Assembly (NCBI GenBank): GCA_023134875.1
Contig: JAGLUH010000168.1
Coordinates: forward strand, 1-9,387
From: Candidatus Zixiibacteriota bacterium
GTDB lineage: Bacteria; Zixibacteria; MSB-5A5; CAIYYT01
Direction: 5' to 3'
Length of the DNA stretch: 9,387 nucleotides
Shown: positions 1-6,237 of the stretch, in pieces
How positions within the stretch are numbered: position 1 is the stretch's first letter
Layout: each line of letters begins with the position of its first letter
Position numbers and translations under genes: made by a program
Notes under the pieces: model-generated
The model's database searches: none
What the model was told of the DNA's origin: nothing
What the model saw: the letters and a program-made list of their open reading frames with translations, nothing else

Positions 1-772
1 TGAAGGGGGGAGCGACCTTGTTCTTGACCACGCGGACACGCACGCGAATGCCATATGCTTGTTGAGCATCCTTCAACGTGGCAATTTTCCTGATATCAAG
101 CCTTACCGAGGAATAGAACTTCAAGGCTTTGCCACCGGTGGTGGTTTCCGGGTTACCGAACATCACGCCGATCCTCATCCTGATCTGGTTGATAAAAATC
201 ACGCTCGTCCTGGACTTAGAGACCGTTCCGGTCAGTTTGCGCAACGCCTGCGACATCAACCGTGCCTGTAAGCCCATGTGGGAATCGCCCATATCGCCGT
301 CAATCTCGGCGCGCGGCACTAGGGCGGCAACTGAATCAATGACAATACAATCAATCGCTCCCGACCGAACTAAAGTCTCGGTTATCTGCAATGCCTGCTC
401 GCCGGTATCAGGCTGGCTGATCAGGAGGTTATCGATATCGACACCGAGCGCCTTGGCGTAACTGGCATCAAGCGCATGCTCGGCATCAACAAAAGCGGCA
501 ATCCCACCCGCTTTCTGCGCCTCTGCGATTATGTGCAGGGCAAGAGTGGTTTTGCCCGATGATTCCGGCCCGAAAACCTCGGTCACCCGGCCGCGCGGAA
601 TTCCTCCCGTTCCCAGGGCGATATCGAGAGAGAGCGATCCGGTGGAAATCACCGGAATTCCTCCCGGGAGAATCACCGCCCCCAGTCTCATAACCGAACC
701 TTTACCGAATTGTTTTTCAATCTGTGCCAGCGCCGCATCAAGCGCCTTCTGTTTACCCTCTGCATCTGCCAT
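1..772 (-). CDS. recA: RecA recombinase, partial (N-terminal ~257 residues)
   Basis: RecA is the ATP-dependent strand-exchange protein of homologous recombination and the co-protease that triggers LexA cleavage. The reading frame opens at 772 and runs off the window edge without a stop, giving about 257 of the usual ~340-350 residues; the C-terminus is missing. Visible signatures are the Walker A box GPESSGKT at residues 68-75, the segment FVDAEHALD, the Walker B-type run [10 protein letters not shown], the L1/L2 region including FINQIR and GNPETTTGG, and [10 protein letters not shown] at the cut end. The start is fixed by GAAAGGA about 8 bases upstream and by the typical short N-terminal helix ending in KGSVMRLG. 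It lies 15 bases after the thpR stop and is the last visible gene of the ruvX-to-recA string. No LexA-type box could be recognised directly upstream, so an internal promoter inside thpR cannot be excluded. Identity is certain. Confidence 0.98.
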   Translation of the reverse strand, partial: MADAEGKQKALDAALAQIEKQFGKGSVMRLGAVILPGGIPVISTGSLSLDIALGTGGIPRGRVTEVFGPESSGKTTLALHIIAEAQKAGGIAAFVDAEHALDASYAKALGVDIDNLLISQPDTGEQALQITETLVRSGAIDCIVIDSVAALVPRAEIDGDMGDSHMGLQARLMSQALRKLTGTVSKSRTSVIFINQIRMRIGVMFGNPETTTGGKALKFYSSVRLDIRKIATLKDAQQAYGIRVRVRVVKNKVAPPF

Positions 773-787
773 AACATAGTTCCTTTC

Positions 788-1339
788 TTAAAGCGGGAAA
801 CGGATCAAATCGGTGTAGACAGGTCCGGTCGGTCTCAACTTCGATTCTATCAGGAAGAACTCAGAAACGGCCACCTTCACCGGAGGAAATACCGCCCGCG
901 AGAATGCCTCCCCAAGCTGCCCAATCTCCCCTCGCTCCTTCACACGACCCAGAGTTAAGTGAGGAGAGAACTTCTTGCTCTCGGTTTCAAAACCAATTTG
1001 CCCCAGGTTGTAATCAAGGGTTTTCTGCAGATTTTGCAACCCTTTTTGGAGATCATCAATACCAACCCAGAAAACCCGAGGCCTTCTTAGATTGGGAAAG
1101 GCGCCGCTTCCATAGATATTCAACTCAAAAGGACTCGCGCCACCGGCGGCCTCGGTTGCCGCCGCCTTCAGTTCATCGAGCTGTTCGCGGTCAGTCTCCC
1201 CCAGGAACTTCAGAGTGAGATGCATATTGCGCGGTTCCACCCACTTTACCCGAGCTGGCAGGCCTCGAAAAGGCATGATAAAATCACCAAGAGCGGATTT
1301 TAGATCTTCCGGAAGCTTCACCGCGAAAAAGAGTCGCAT
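788..1339 (-). CDS. thpR: RNA 2',3'-cyclic phosphodiesterase (2H family, ThpR/LigT)
   Basis: This 183-residue protein belongs to the 2H phosphoesterase superfamily, which opens 2',3'-cyclic phosphates on RNA ends; the bacterial ThpR/LigT branch was first noticed as a 2'-5' RNA ligase. Both catalytic HxTx motifs are present: HLTL at residues 40-43 and HLTL at 127-130. The N-terminal MRLFFAVKLP and the KWVEPRNMH stretch before the first motif are typical, and the length matches the family. The start ATG shares one base with the cinA stop (TGATG) and is preceded by GGGAGGA inside the cinA 3' end, so translation is probably coupled. The gene sits between cinA and recA, an arrangement known from several phyla. 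Its physiological substrate in bacteria is not settled. Confidence 0.95.
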   Translation of the reverse strand: MRLFFAVKLPEDLKSALGDFIMPFRGLPARVKWVEPRNMHLTLKFLGETDREQLDELKAAATEAAGGASPFELNIYGSGAFPNLRRPRVFWVGIDDLQKGLQNLQKTLDYNLGQIGFETESKKFSPHLTLGRVKERGEIGQLGEAFSRAVFPPVKVAVSEFFLIESKLRPTGPVYTDLIRFPL

Positions 1340-2580
1340 CAGGTTCCTCCCATGAGACGGCGGCGCAGCATGTCGAGGGCCGTATAGCAGGCAGCCTCCC
1401 GGATACGCTCTCTGGTGCCGGACAAATTGAGTTTGCGAACGGTAGTTCCATTACTATCTGCCAGACCGATATAGACCAGGCCGACCGGCTTCTCTGCCGT
1501 ACCGCCGGTAGGGCCGGCAATCCCGGTAGTGCTGAGACCAAAATCGGCGCCGGTCAGTTTCTTCACGCCAGCAGCCATTGCCTCAGCCACTTCGGGACTG
1601 ACCGCACCAACAGAATCCAGCAAACTCACCGGAACTTTCAGGATTTTACGCTTGACCTCATTGGCATAGGCGATCACCGAGCCGACGAAGCTGCCGGAGC
1701 TGCCGGAAATATCGGTGATCATCTTAGCCATCAGCCCGCCGGTACACGATTCTGCGGTAGCCACAGTCTGGCGCCTAAGAATCAACAGACCGTTTACCAC
1801 CTCAGTCAGCGATTCCTCACCCTGGGTGAAAACATGCTCCCCCAGCCGGTTGATGATTGCCGCCGTCAACCGCTCCACCTCTCTGCGGGCAAGGGCGGCG
1901 TCCGCATATTTTCCGGTAATCCGCAAATCGACGCCGCGATAACTGGGCAGGTAAGCGAGCCGTAGATTTTCACTGTCAGGCTGGAGATCACCAACCATTT
2001 CGGCGATGGTCGCTTCCATGATGCCGATTGTTCTAATTTTCCTGACCTCGATATAATCGTGCCGGCGAAGCTTCTCCAGTTGCGGTATCACACCGTTATC
2101 CAGCATCGATTTCATCTCAGCAGGAACGCCAGGGAGGGAGACAAGGTAACGGTCGTTCTCACGAAAGAGAATACCGACTGCCGAACCGATCTTGTTGGCG
2201 ATAAACTCCGCTCCCTGCGGTTGCAATGCCTGGTTTTGCACCAGCGCCGGCATCTTGGTGCCACGCTGCCGGTATCGTGTCTCGATTTCCTGCAGGATTT
2301 CGTCGTGGAACACCAATTTACGCTCAAAGGCAACGCAAATCGCTTTCTTGGTAATATCATCAGCAGTCGGTCCCAGACCACCAGTGACAATCGTAACCTG
2401 GGAACGCTGCCAGGCAGACCGGATTGCCGTCTTGATATCCTCCAGGCGGTCACCGATGCTGGTCTTCCAGACAACCTCAATACCGATATCAGCCAGCCGA
2501 CCGCCGATGTAGGCGGAGTTGGTGTCGATTGTCTGACCGGAGAGAATCTCCTCGCCGATAGTGATGATCTCAGCTTTCAT
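1339..2580 (-). CDS. cinA: CinA family protein: MoCF-like domain plus NMN deamidase (PncC) domain
   Basis: A full-length, two-domain CinA of 413 residues. The N-terminal COG1058 domain (about 1-170) resembles molybdopterin-binding folds and in characterised CinA proteins has ADP-ribose pyrophosphatase activity; here it shows TIGEEILSGQ near residues 7-16, TGGLGPTADD at 66-75 and SLPGVPAEM at 148-156. The C-terminal PncC domain (about 255-410) converts nicotinamide mononucleotide to nicotinate mononucleotide in pyridine nucleotide recycling; AESCTGG at 276-282 with the catalytic serine and the TTGIAGPTGG run at 351-360 are intact. The ATG overlaps the pgpA stop by four bases (ATGA), so translation is probably coupled. 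Location one gene upstream of the thpR-recA pair fits the well-known cinA-recA linkage. Function in natural competence is not implied by the sequence. Confidence 0.96.
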   Translation of the reverse strand: MKAEIITIGEEILSGQTIDTNSAYIGGRLADIGIEVVWKTSIGDRLEDIKTAIRSAWQRSQVTIVTGGLGPTADDITKKAICVAFERKLVFHDEILQEIETRYRQRGTKMPALVQNQALQPQGAEFIANKIGSAVGILFRENDRYLVSLPGVPAEMKSMLDNGVIPQLEKLRRHDYIEVRKIRTIGIMEATIAEMVGDLQPDSENLRLAYLPSYRGVDLRITGKYADAALARREVERLTAAIINRLGEHVFTQGEESLTEVVNGLLILRRQTVATAESCTGGLMAKMITDISGSSGSFVGSVIAYANEVKRKILKVPVSLLDSVGAVSPEVAEAMAAGVKKLTGADFGLSTTGIAGPTGGTAEKPVGLVYIGLADSNGTTVRKLNLSGTRERIREAACYTALDMLRRRLMGGT

Positions 2581-3032
2581 AACCAGAAACCAAAGAGGGC
2601 GATCATCTGTAATAACACATTCGTGTAAACCCCCACCGCGAAATCATCGGCCACCGTTCCCCAGCCGCCGGGAAACGCTTCCCAGTTGGCGGCGGGGTAT
2701 GGTTTCCAGATATCGAGAATGCGAAAAATGATAAAACCAATAAGGTAGTATTGCCAAACATGCGGCACCAGGACGTAAGCGACCAGGATGCCACCGATCT
2801 CGTCGATGACGATCTTTTTATTGTCAATCCCATAGTAGCTTTCCGCCCTGGTGGCTGACCAGACACCAATAACCAGCGCCGCCAGCGTCAAACCAACCTG
2901 AACCTCCCACCCCCAATCGAACAGCAGCCACGCTAACAGCACACCGGGCAGCGTCCCCCAGGTACCCGGAAATATCGGAGCATAACCCGTACCCAGGCCC
3001 GACGCGACCGCTTTTATGGTAAAGTCTTTCAT
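2577..3032 (-). CDS. pgpA: Phosphatidylglycerophosphatase A
   Basis: Inner-membrane phosphatase of 151 residues that removes the phosphate from phosphatidylglycerol phosphate to give phosphatidylglycerol. It carries the PgpA signatures GYAPIFPGTWGTLPG at 16-30, KKIVIDE at 72-78, FRILDIWKPYP at 103-113 and the acidic GGWGTVADD at 122-130 that matches the family's DD metal-binding element. Hydrophobic stretches at about 30-60, 81-105 and 132-151 are consistent with a multi-pass membrane protein. It lies ten bases after pgsA, which makes its substrate, and overlaps cinA by four bases. The ribosome binding site is poor: AGGAA sits about 20 bases upstream and only GCGACGA precedes the ATG, so translation probably depends on ribosomes finishing pgsA. 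Length is normal for the family. Confidence 0.95.
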   Translation of the reverse strand: MKDFTIKAVASGLGTGYAPIFPGTWGTLPGVLLAWLLFDWGWEVQVGLTLAALVIGVWSATRAESYYGIDNKKIVIDEIGGILVAYVLVPHVWQYYLIGFIIFRILDIWKPYPAANWEAFPGGWGTVADDFAVGVYTNVLLQMIALFGFWL

Positions 3033-3042
3033 TCGTCGCTAT

Positions 3043-3624
3043 CTACAAGTTCCTGAGAAGATAAAAGTTTTTCACCACGTAGTCAACTCCAGTACCAACA
3101 GTCGCGATTACAACCACCATCATCAACCAGTAAAAAACTTCCATCGTCACCGGCGAGTGGAACATTTCCAAGTCAATACCGGCGGGAGGAAGAAAGGTCT
3201 TGAGGTTAACAAAAACCAATATCACCGCTATCGCCATCATCTGCAGGAACGTTTTCAGCCTGGCCATGCGAGTCGGTGTAATCAATACCCCCTTATAGGC
3301 GGCCAGGGAGCGCAAGCCGGTGATAAGAAACTCCCGGACAATAATCGCCAGTACCATCCAGGTCTGCACATAGCCGAGGGTGGCAAACGACACAAAAGCA
3401 ACCGAGGTCAGGATTTTATCCGCCAGTGGGTCCATGAACTTGCCGAAGCTCGTTGAGATACCATATTTGCGAGCATAATAGCCGTCATAGAGATCAGTCA
3501 GGGCAGCGATAATAAAGATTATCAGCGCCGCCAGACGTGTCCAGATATTTTCAATGACAAAGAGGGCCATAAATATCGGCGCCAGAGCGATGCGTAACAG
3601 TGTCAGGGAATTGGGCAGATTCAA
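3043..3624 (-). CDS. pgsA: CDP-diacylglycerol--glycerol-3-phosphate 3-phosphatidyltransferase
   Basis: A 193-residue integral membrane enzyme that joins CDP-diacylglycerol and glycerol 3-phosphate to give phosphatidylglycerol phosphate, the committed step to phosphatidylglycerol. The diagnostic CDP-alcohol phosphatidyltransferase motif D-x2-DG-x2-AR-x8-G-x3-D-x3-D is complete: D44, D47, G48, A51, R52, G61, D65 and D69. The N-terminus MNLPNSLTLLRI is typical for PgsA, and several hydrophobic helices follow (about 13-43, 72-95, 127-145, 163-182). The start codon is TTG at 3624: there is no in-frame ATG or GTG between it and an upstream in-frame TGA, and GGAAAGAG lies about 8 bases ahead. It is followed directly by pgpA, the next enzyme in the pathway. 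It is separated from mltG by a 69-bp gap with a palindrome, the longest gap in this string after the ruvX-mltG junction. Confidence 0.96.
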   Translation of the reverse strand: MNLPNSLTLLRIALAPIFMALFVIENIWTRLAALIIFIIAALTDLYDGYYARKYGISTSFGKFMDPLADKILTSVAFVSFATLGYVQTWMVLAIIVREFLITGLRSLAAYKGVLITPTRMARLKTFLQMMAIAVILVFVNLKTFLPPAGIDLEMFHSPVTMEVFYWLMMVVVIATVGTGVDYVVKNFYLLRNL

Positions 3625-3670
3625 AACTACACTCTTTCCGGTCTGTCAATCCGATACCGGCTCATTTCCG

Positions 3671-3687
3671 TGTGCAATAATTGCACA
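3671..3687. promoter_or_regulatory. Perfect 17-bp palindrome before pgsA, possible operator
   Basis: TGTGCAATAATTGCACA is a perfect inverted repeat with seven-base arms around TAA, located in the mltG-pgsA gap some 47 bases upstream of the pgsA start. No T-tract follows on either side, so it does not look like an intrinsic terminator, and the length and symmetry resemble a dimeric repressor site. A TTGACA lies downstream of it (3644-3649, minus strand) but has no convincing -10 partner. Which protein would bind is unknown; because recA lies distally in the string, a LexA-type site is one idea but it matches no LexA consensus I can name with confidence. Confidence 0.35.
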
Positions 3688-3693
3688 GTTATC

Positions 3694-4698
3694 TTAGCCA
3701 TCGGTTTTCCTTTGCCGCTTGACCTGCTTGATCGCCCGACTATGCTCGCGAAATGTCTCCGAGAAAATATGCCCGCCCTGACCGTCGGCGACAAAATAGA
3801 AGTAACGGGTGTCGGCGGGATAGAGCGCAGCCTCAAGAGCAGCGCGTCCTGGCGAACAGATCGGCCCCGGTGGCAACCCATAATGAAGATAGGTATTGTA
3901 AGGGGAATCGTAGTCGAGATCACGTTTCCAAAGAGGTCGCTCAAGGCCACCCATCGCATATATCACCGTAGGATCACATTGCAGTTTCCAGCCCTGGTGC
4001 AAACGATTATGAAATACTGAGGAAATTAGTTCTCTTTCAGAGTCGGTTGTCGCCTCCGCTTCTATCAGCGAGGCCAGGGTAACCAGTTCGTTAAGAGTAA
4101 AACCAAGCTCCTCAGCTTTTTGCTTCTTTTCCTCATCGAAGACCGATTTGAACATATTTATCATGGTGTTGATGACATTTTCCGGCGAGTCTTCCGCGAA
4201 AAAGGTATAGGTTTCCGGAAAGAGAAAACCCTCGAAGCCGGATGCGGAAATCCCGAATGAGGCGAAGAAAGCGGAATCAGTAAGGATCTGCGCCAATCGG
4301 CTCGAATCGACTTCCGCCTCTCGCACCAGAATTGCGGCAATCTCCCAGAGGCACAGACCCTCCGGAATCGTTACCTGACAGGTTTCGACCCTGCCCTCTT
4401 GAAAAACGTTAATAAGATCGTAGTGGGACAGGCTGCCGGCCAGTTGATAGCGACCCGGCTGAATCCGCCTGTCGGTTCCAGTCAGCACCATGAGGGCGGA
4501 ATAGACGGTGGGATTTAGTCTTACGCCGGCAGCGGTCAGCTTGGCACGCAGGTCAGTTGCCGTATCATTCGGCTGCACCCGGACAGTATAGCTCTGACTA
4601 ACCTCGCCCATCGGTTGGGTCACCAGTATATAGCTGATTATTACAGCGATCAGCAACAGGGCCGCTATTAGCAGCGTGATTTTCTTAATCATCGCCAT
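3694..4698 (-). CDS. mltG: Endolytic murein transglycosylase MltG (YceG-like)
   Basis: MltG is a membrane-anchored endolytic transglycosylase that cuts nascent glycan strands and is thought to end their elongation. The 334-residue protein has a positively charged N-terminus (MAMIKK), one membrane segment at about 7-26, a LysM-like part (about 35-105) and the YceG catalytic domain. The segment ASLIEAEA places the catalytic glutamate at E213 (equivalent to the family's ASIVEKE), followed by VFHNRL, LQCDPTVIYAMG at 239-250 and the signature YNTYLHYGLPPGPI at 267-280. Length agrees with the family. Two starts are possible, ATG at 4698 or ATG at 4692; neither has a good Shine-Dalgarno sequence and both lie inside the 3' end of a small membrane ORF, so coupling is likely. 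The ruvX-mltG pairing is seen in many genomes and supports the call. Confidence 0.96.
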   Translation of the reverse strand: MAMIKKITLLIAALLLIAVIISYILVTQPMGEVSQSYTVRVQPNDTATDLRAKLTAAGVRLNPTVYSALMVLTGTDRRIQPGRYQLAGSLSHYDLINVFQEGRVETCQVTIPEGLCLWEIAAILVREAEVDSSRLAQILTDSAFFASFGISASGFEGFLFPETYTFFAEDSPENVINTMINMFKSVFDEEKKQKAEELGFTLNELVTLASLIEAEATTDSERELISSVFHNRLHQGWKLQCDPTVIYAMGGLERPLWKRDLDYDSPYNTYLHYGLPPGPICSPGRAALEAALYPADTRYFYFVADGQGGHIFSETFREHSRAIKQVKRQRKTDG

Positions 4699-4786
4699 TT
4701 TCCATCAGGCGATCAGCCAGATAGACAAAAAGCAGCAACGGCACCAATGCAAAAACCGCCAGAGTGGTGAGCAGCCAGACAATCAT
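4685..4786 (-). CDS. Putative 33-residue single-span membrane protein
   Basis: A small open reading frame fills the gap between ruvX and mltG. It starts at ATG 4786, seventeen bases after the ruvX stop, and ends with TAA at 4685, overlapping the mltG start by 14 bases. The product has a strongly hydrophobic stretch over residues 2-24 (MIVWLLTTLAVF at the start), then ADRLMENGDD, an acidic tail. This is the layout of a one-span mini-protein. An AAGGA lies about 11 bases upstream of the ATG, slightly far for an ideal ribosome binding site. The almost uninterrupted hydrophobic coding content and the snug fit between two genes argue for a real gene, possibly acting with MltG at the membrane or simply coupling mltG translation. 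I do not recognise a family. Chance ORFs of this length are common, so confidence is moderate. Confidence 0.5.
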   Translation of the reverse strand: MIVWLLTTLAVFALVPLLLFVYLADRLMENGDD

Positions 4787-4803
4787 TTCAGTATATTTCC
4801 TTA

Positions 4804-5232
4804 TCACTCTACCTGATTCCCCTGCCGATCAAGCCAGGTTTGCAGAATCAGTTGCGCGGCGATAGAATCTGTCTTGCCGCGCATTTGTTTCTCACTCTTG
4901 CCTGCCAGTCGCAGGACGCTCTGCGCTTCCCGTGAGGAGAATCTTTCGTCGACAAGCTCCACACGGTAACCCCGTTTCTTCATCTGTTCCGCGAAGCGGG
5001 ACACCTCGTCAGCCATCTGTCCACCACCACCCGACAGAGACCCCGGCCGCCCAATGACCAGCAATTCCACCTCGTAATCAGCCAGAACCGTACAGATTTT
5101 ACCCACTATTTCACCGGTCGACTTGACCCTGATTGTCGCCAACGGCTGGGCGGTCAACCGCAACCGGTCAGAGCAGGAAAGGCCAATTCTTCTCCTGCCG
5201 TAGTCGATACCGATTATACGCTTCTCCTGCAT
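4804..5232 (-). CDS. ruvX: RuvX/YqgF pre-16S rRNA nuclease (Holliday junction resolvase-like)
   Basis: A 142-residue RNase H-fold protein of the YqgF/RuvX family, which processes the 5' end of pre-16S rRNA in E. coli and was earlier proposed as an alternative Holliday junction resolvase. The family elements are all visible: GIDYGRRRIGLSCSD at residues 8-22 with catalytic D10, LLVIGRPGSLSG at 57-68, VDERFSSREA at 94-103 with the acidic pair D95/E96, and TDSIAAQLILQTWLD at 121-135 with catalytic D122. There is no Shine-Dalgarno sequence before the ATG at 5232; instead a promoter ends just upstream, so the transcript is probably leaderless. It is the first gene of the string leading to mltG, pgsA, pgpA, cinA, thpR and recA. 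Confidence 0.96.
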   Translation of the reverse strand: MQEKRIIGIDYGRRRIGLSCSDRLRLTAQPLATIRVKSTGEIVGKICTVLADYEVELLVIGRPGSLSGGGGQMADEVSRFAEQMKKRGYRVELVDERFSSREAQSVLRLAGKSEKQMRGKTDSIAAQLILQTWLDRQGNQVE

Positions 5233-5238
5233 TGCCTG

Positions 5239-5267
5239 AATTTAGCGGCATTGGCAAAGAGTGTCAA
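5239..5267 (-). promoter_or_regulatory. Sigma-70-type promoter of the ruvX-to-recA string, leaderless geometry
   Basis: On the minus strand a perfect -35 hexamer TTGACA (5267-5262) is followed after exactly 17 bases by TAAATT (5244-5239), four of six matches to the -10 consensus. The expected transcription start, six to seven bases beyond the -10 box, falls at about 5233-5232, that is on the A of the ruvX ATG. Together with the missing Shine-Dalgarno sequence this predicts a leaderless mRNA. Confidence 0.6.
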
Positions 5268-5433
5268 TGGAATTACAGGTGAATTTCTCTGCAGACTGCT
5301 GCTATCAAAACTGCAATCGCGGTCATATTTCTACAAAAGACAGAGGGCCTCGATGATAGAGATTAATTCCCTAAGTCCTACGTATCTAACATGATAAAGT
5401 TGATTCTTGTTTCGTCGGCGAGAAAGACACGTC

Positions 5434-5449
5434 CGGCACAACCTTTGCA
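5434..5449 (+). promoter_or_regulatory. Sigma-54 (-24/-12) promoter
   Basis: CGGCACAACCTTTGCA matches the RpoN consensus TGGCACRNNNNTTGCW at every fixed position except the first T. The GG of the -24 element (5435-5436) and the GC of the -12 element (5447-5448) are separated by the required ten bases. The predicted start of transcription is near 5460, giving a leader of about 34 bases before the ATG at 5494 that includes the ribosome binding site and a short inverted repeat (GTCAG 5459-5463, CTGAC 5472-5476). Activation would need an enhancer-binding protein; no clear binding site was identified in the ~200 bases upstream. Confidence 0.55.
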
Positions 5450-5477
5450 TCAGCATAAGTCAGAATGCACGCTGACG

Positions 5478-5484
5478 AAGGAGG
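5478..5484 (+). promoter_or_regulatory. Strong ribosome binding site for the 5494 gene
   Basis: AAGGAGG with nine bases to the ATG is nearly the full anti-16S complement and is the strongest Shine-Dalgarno sequence in the window, suggesting a highly translated product once the sigma-54 promoter fires. Confidence 0.8.
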
Positions 5485-5493
5485 AAGGTAAAA

Positions 5494-6114
5494 ATGATTA
5501 GTACAGAGATAAAGAGAGGATTTGAAGAGAAGCGATTCAAGAATAACATTGAACCGCGCGTCAAGCAGGACGAGGGCGGTTATTTCATCTATACCCTGAG
5601 CGAGAATGTAAAAGTCTATTTTGAAGACTATTACCAGTTTTTGAAACGAGTCGAGAAGAACACGCTTGCCGAGCTTAACGATCTAAAGGCCAAGATCAAG
5701 CAGACCGGCGAAGAAGAGCAGGAGCTGCGTTCTTATTATTACGCTAAAAGGGGAATTCTGATGACGTTGCTCAAGACTGTTTATGATTATTACTCGGAGT
5801 CGAAGAATTTTGGCGTAGTCATGACTCCCTGGTGCTTCGGCACGGTGGCGCTGGAGAGGGTTGAAGCCTATCGTGACCGACTCGCCAAGGGCGATATAGA
5901 CGAAGTGGAATTGCCTGAGTACCCCTATTATGCTGTTCGTTACATAGATGAAATATACAAGAAACTTCTCCTTGACCTTTTTGAGTTTCCCGAAAATGCC
6001 TTCGCTATGAGGTGGCAGTACTCTGAGTTGCTCAAGCGTTACAGCAAGGCATTGTCCAATATCAGCACCTCGCTGCAATCAGTGATGATGCTGGTAAAAA
6101 GCTACGGGTCGTAA
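5494..6114 (+). CDS. Uncharacterised tyrosine-rich, helical cytoplasmic protein
   Basis: I do not recognise a family for this 206-residue protein. It has no signal peptide and no membrane segment. Composition is rich in charged residues and unusually rich in tyrosine (about 20, many in clusters such as RSYYYAKRG, VYDYYSES and EYPYYAVRY). Residues about 50-80 (LKRVEKNTLAELNDLKAKIK onward to EEEQELR) form a likely coiled coil, and the remainder is predicted mostly helical; a lone Trp-Cys pair occurs in TPWCFGT near residue 111. The start is well fixed by AAGGAGG and an upstream sigma-54-type promoter. It is followed by a strong terminator, so it appears to be a single-gene transcript, with an HD-GYP gene next in the same direction. 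The neighbour and the promoter type suggest a role in regulated behaviour such as motility, surface growth or stress, but that is inference only. Coding reality is well supported. Confidence 0.85.
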   Translation: MISTEIKRGFEEKRFKNNIEPRVKQDEGGYFIYTLSENVKVYFEDYYQFLKRVEKNTLAELNDLKAKIKQTGEEEQELRSYYYAKRGILMTLLKTVYDYYSESKNFGVVMTPWCFGTVALERVEAYRDRLAKGDIDEVELPEYPYYAVRYIDEIYKKLLLDLFEFPENAFAMRWQYSELLKRYSKALSNISTSLQSVMMLVKSYGS

Positions 6115-6152
6115 ACGTCTCGCTCGATCTTTTTTGCCCCTCCCTTCCGGTT

Positions 6153-6189
6153 AACCGGCTGCCTGATCACGGCAGCCGGTTTTCTGTTT
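6153..6189 (+). terminator. Rho-independent terminator after the 5494 gene
   Basis: An 11-bp perfect stem (AACCGGCTGCC at 6153-6163 pairing with GGCAGCCGGTT at 6171-6181) closes a seven-base loop, TGATCAC, and is followed by a T-rich tail (TTTTCTGTTT). It begins 38 bases after the stop of the uncharacterised gene. The left arm overlaps a second palindrome, CCGGTTAACCGG at 6147-6158, whose formation would compete with the terminator. Confidence 0.88.
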
Positions 6190-6223
6190 AGCTTCATTCC
6201 TCAACTGCCGATGTATCTTTATG

Positions 6224-6230
6224 AAAGGGA
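6224..6230 (+). promoter_or_regulatory. Ribosome binding site that decides the HD-GYP start
   Basis: AAAGGGA is followed by seven T residues and then ATG at 6238, a normal spacing. The longer frame from ATG 6211 has no Shine-Dalgarno sequence and would contain this site inside its coding region, so 6238 is preferred. Confidence 0.65.
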
Positions 6231-6237
6231 TTTTTTT

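Noticed and set aside
2059..2628. Long plus-strand open frame (189 codons) opposite cinA and the pgpA end
   Set aside because: It is antisense to a certain cinA, shows no recognisable protein pattern, and is the mirror effect of codon bias in the real gene.
3016..3456. Plus-strand open frame opposite pgsA
   Set aside because: Composition is rich in His, Gln, Asn and Arg as expected for a reversed membrane-protein gene; pgsA on the minus strand carries all family motifs.
3621..3649. TTGACA plus TTTTGA as an internal promoter for pgsA
   Set aside because: The -35 box is perfect but the -10 position is poor and would place the start inside the coding region of pgsA.
5400..5428. TTGATT as a sigma-70 -35 box for the 5494 gene
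   Set aside because: At 16-18 base spacing there is no acceptable -10 hexamer (AAAGAC at 17), whereas the sigma-54 element just downstream fits well.
6211..6237. Upstream ATG giving a nine-residue longer HD-GYP protein
   Set aside because: No Shine-Dalgarno sequence precedes it, while AAAGGGA is well spaced before ATG 6238.
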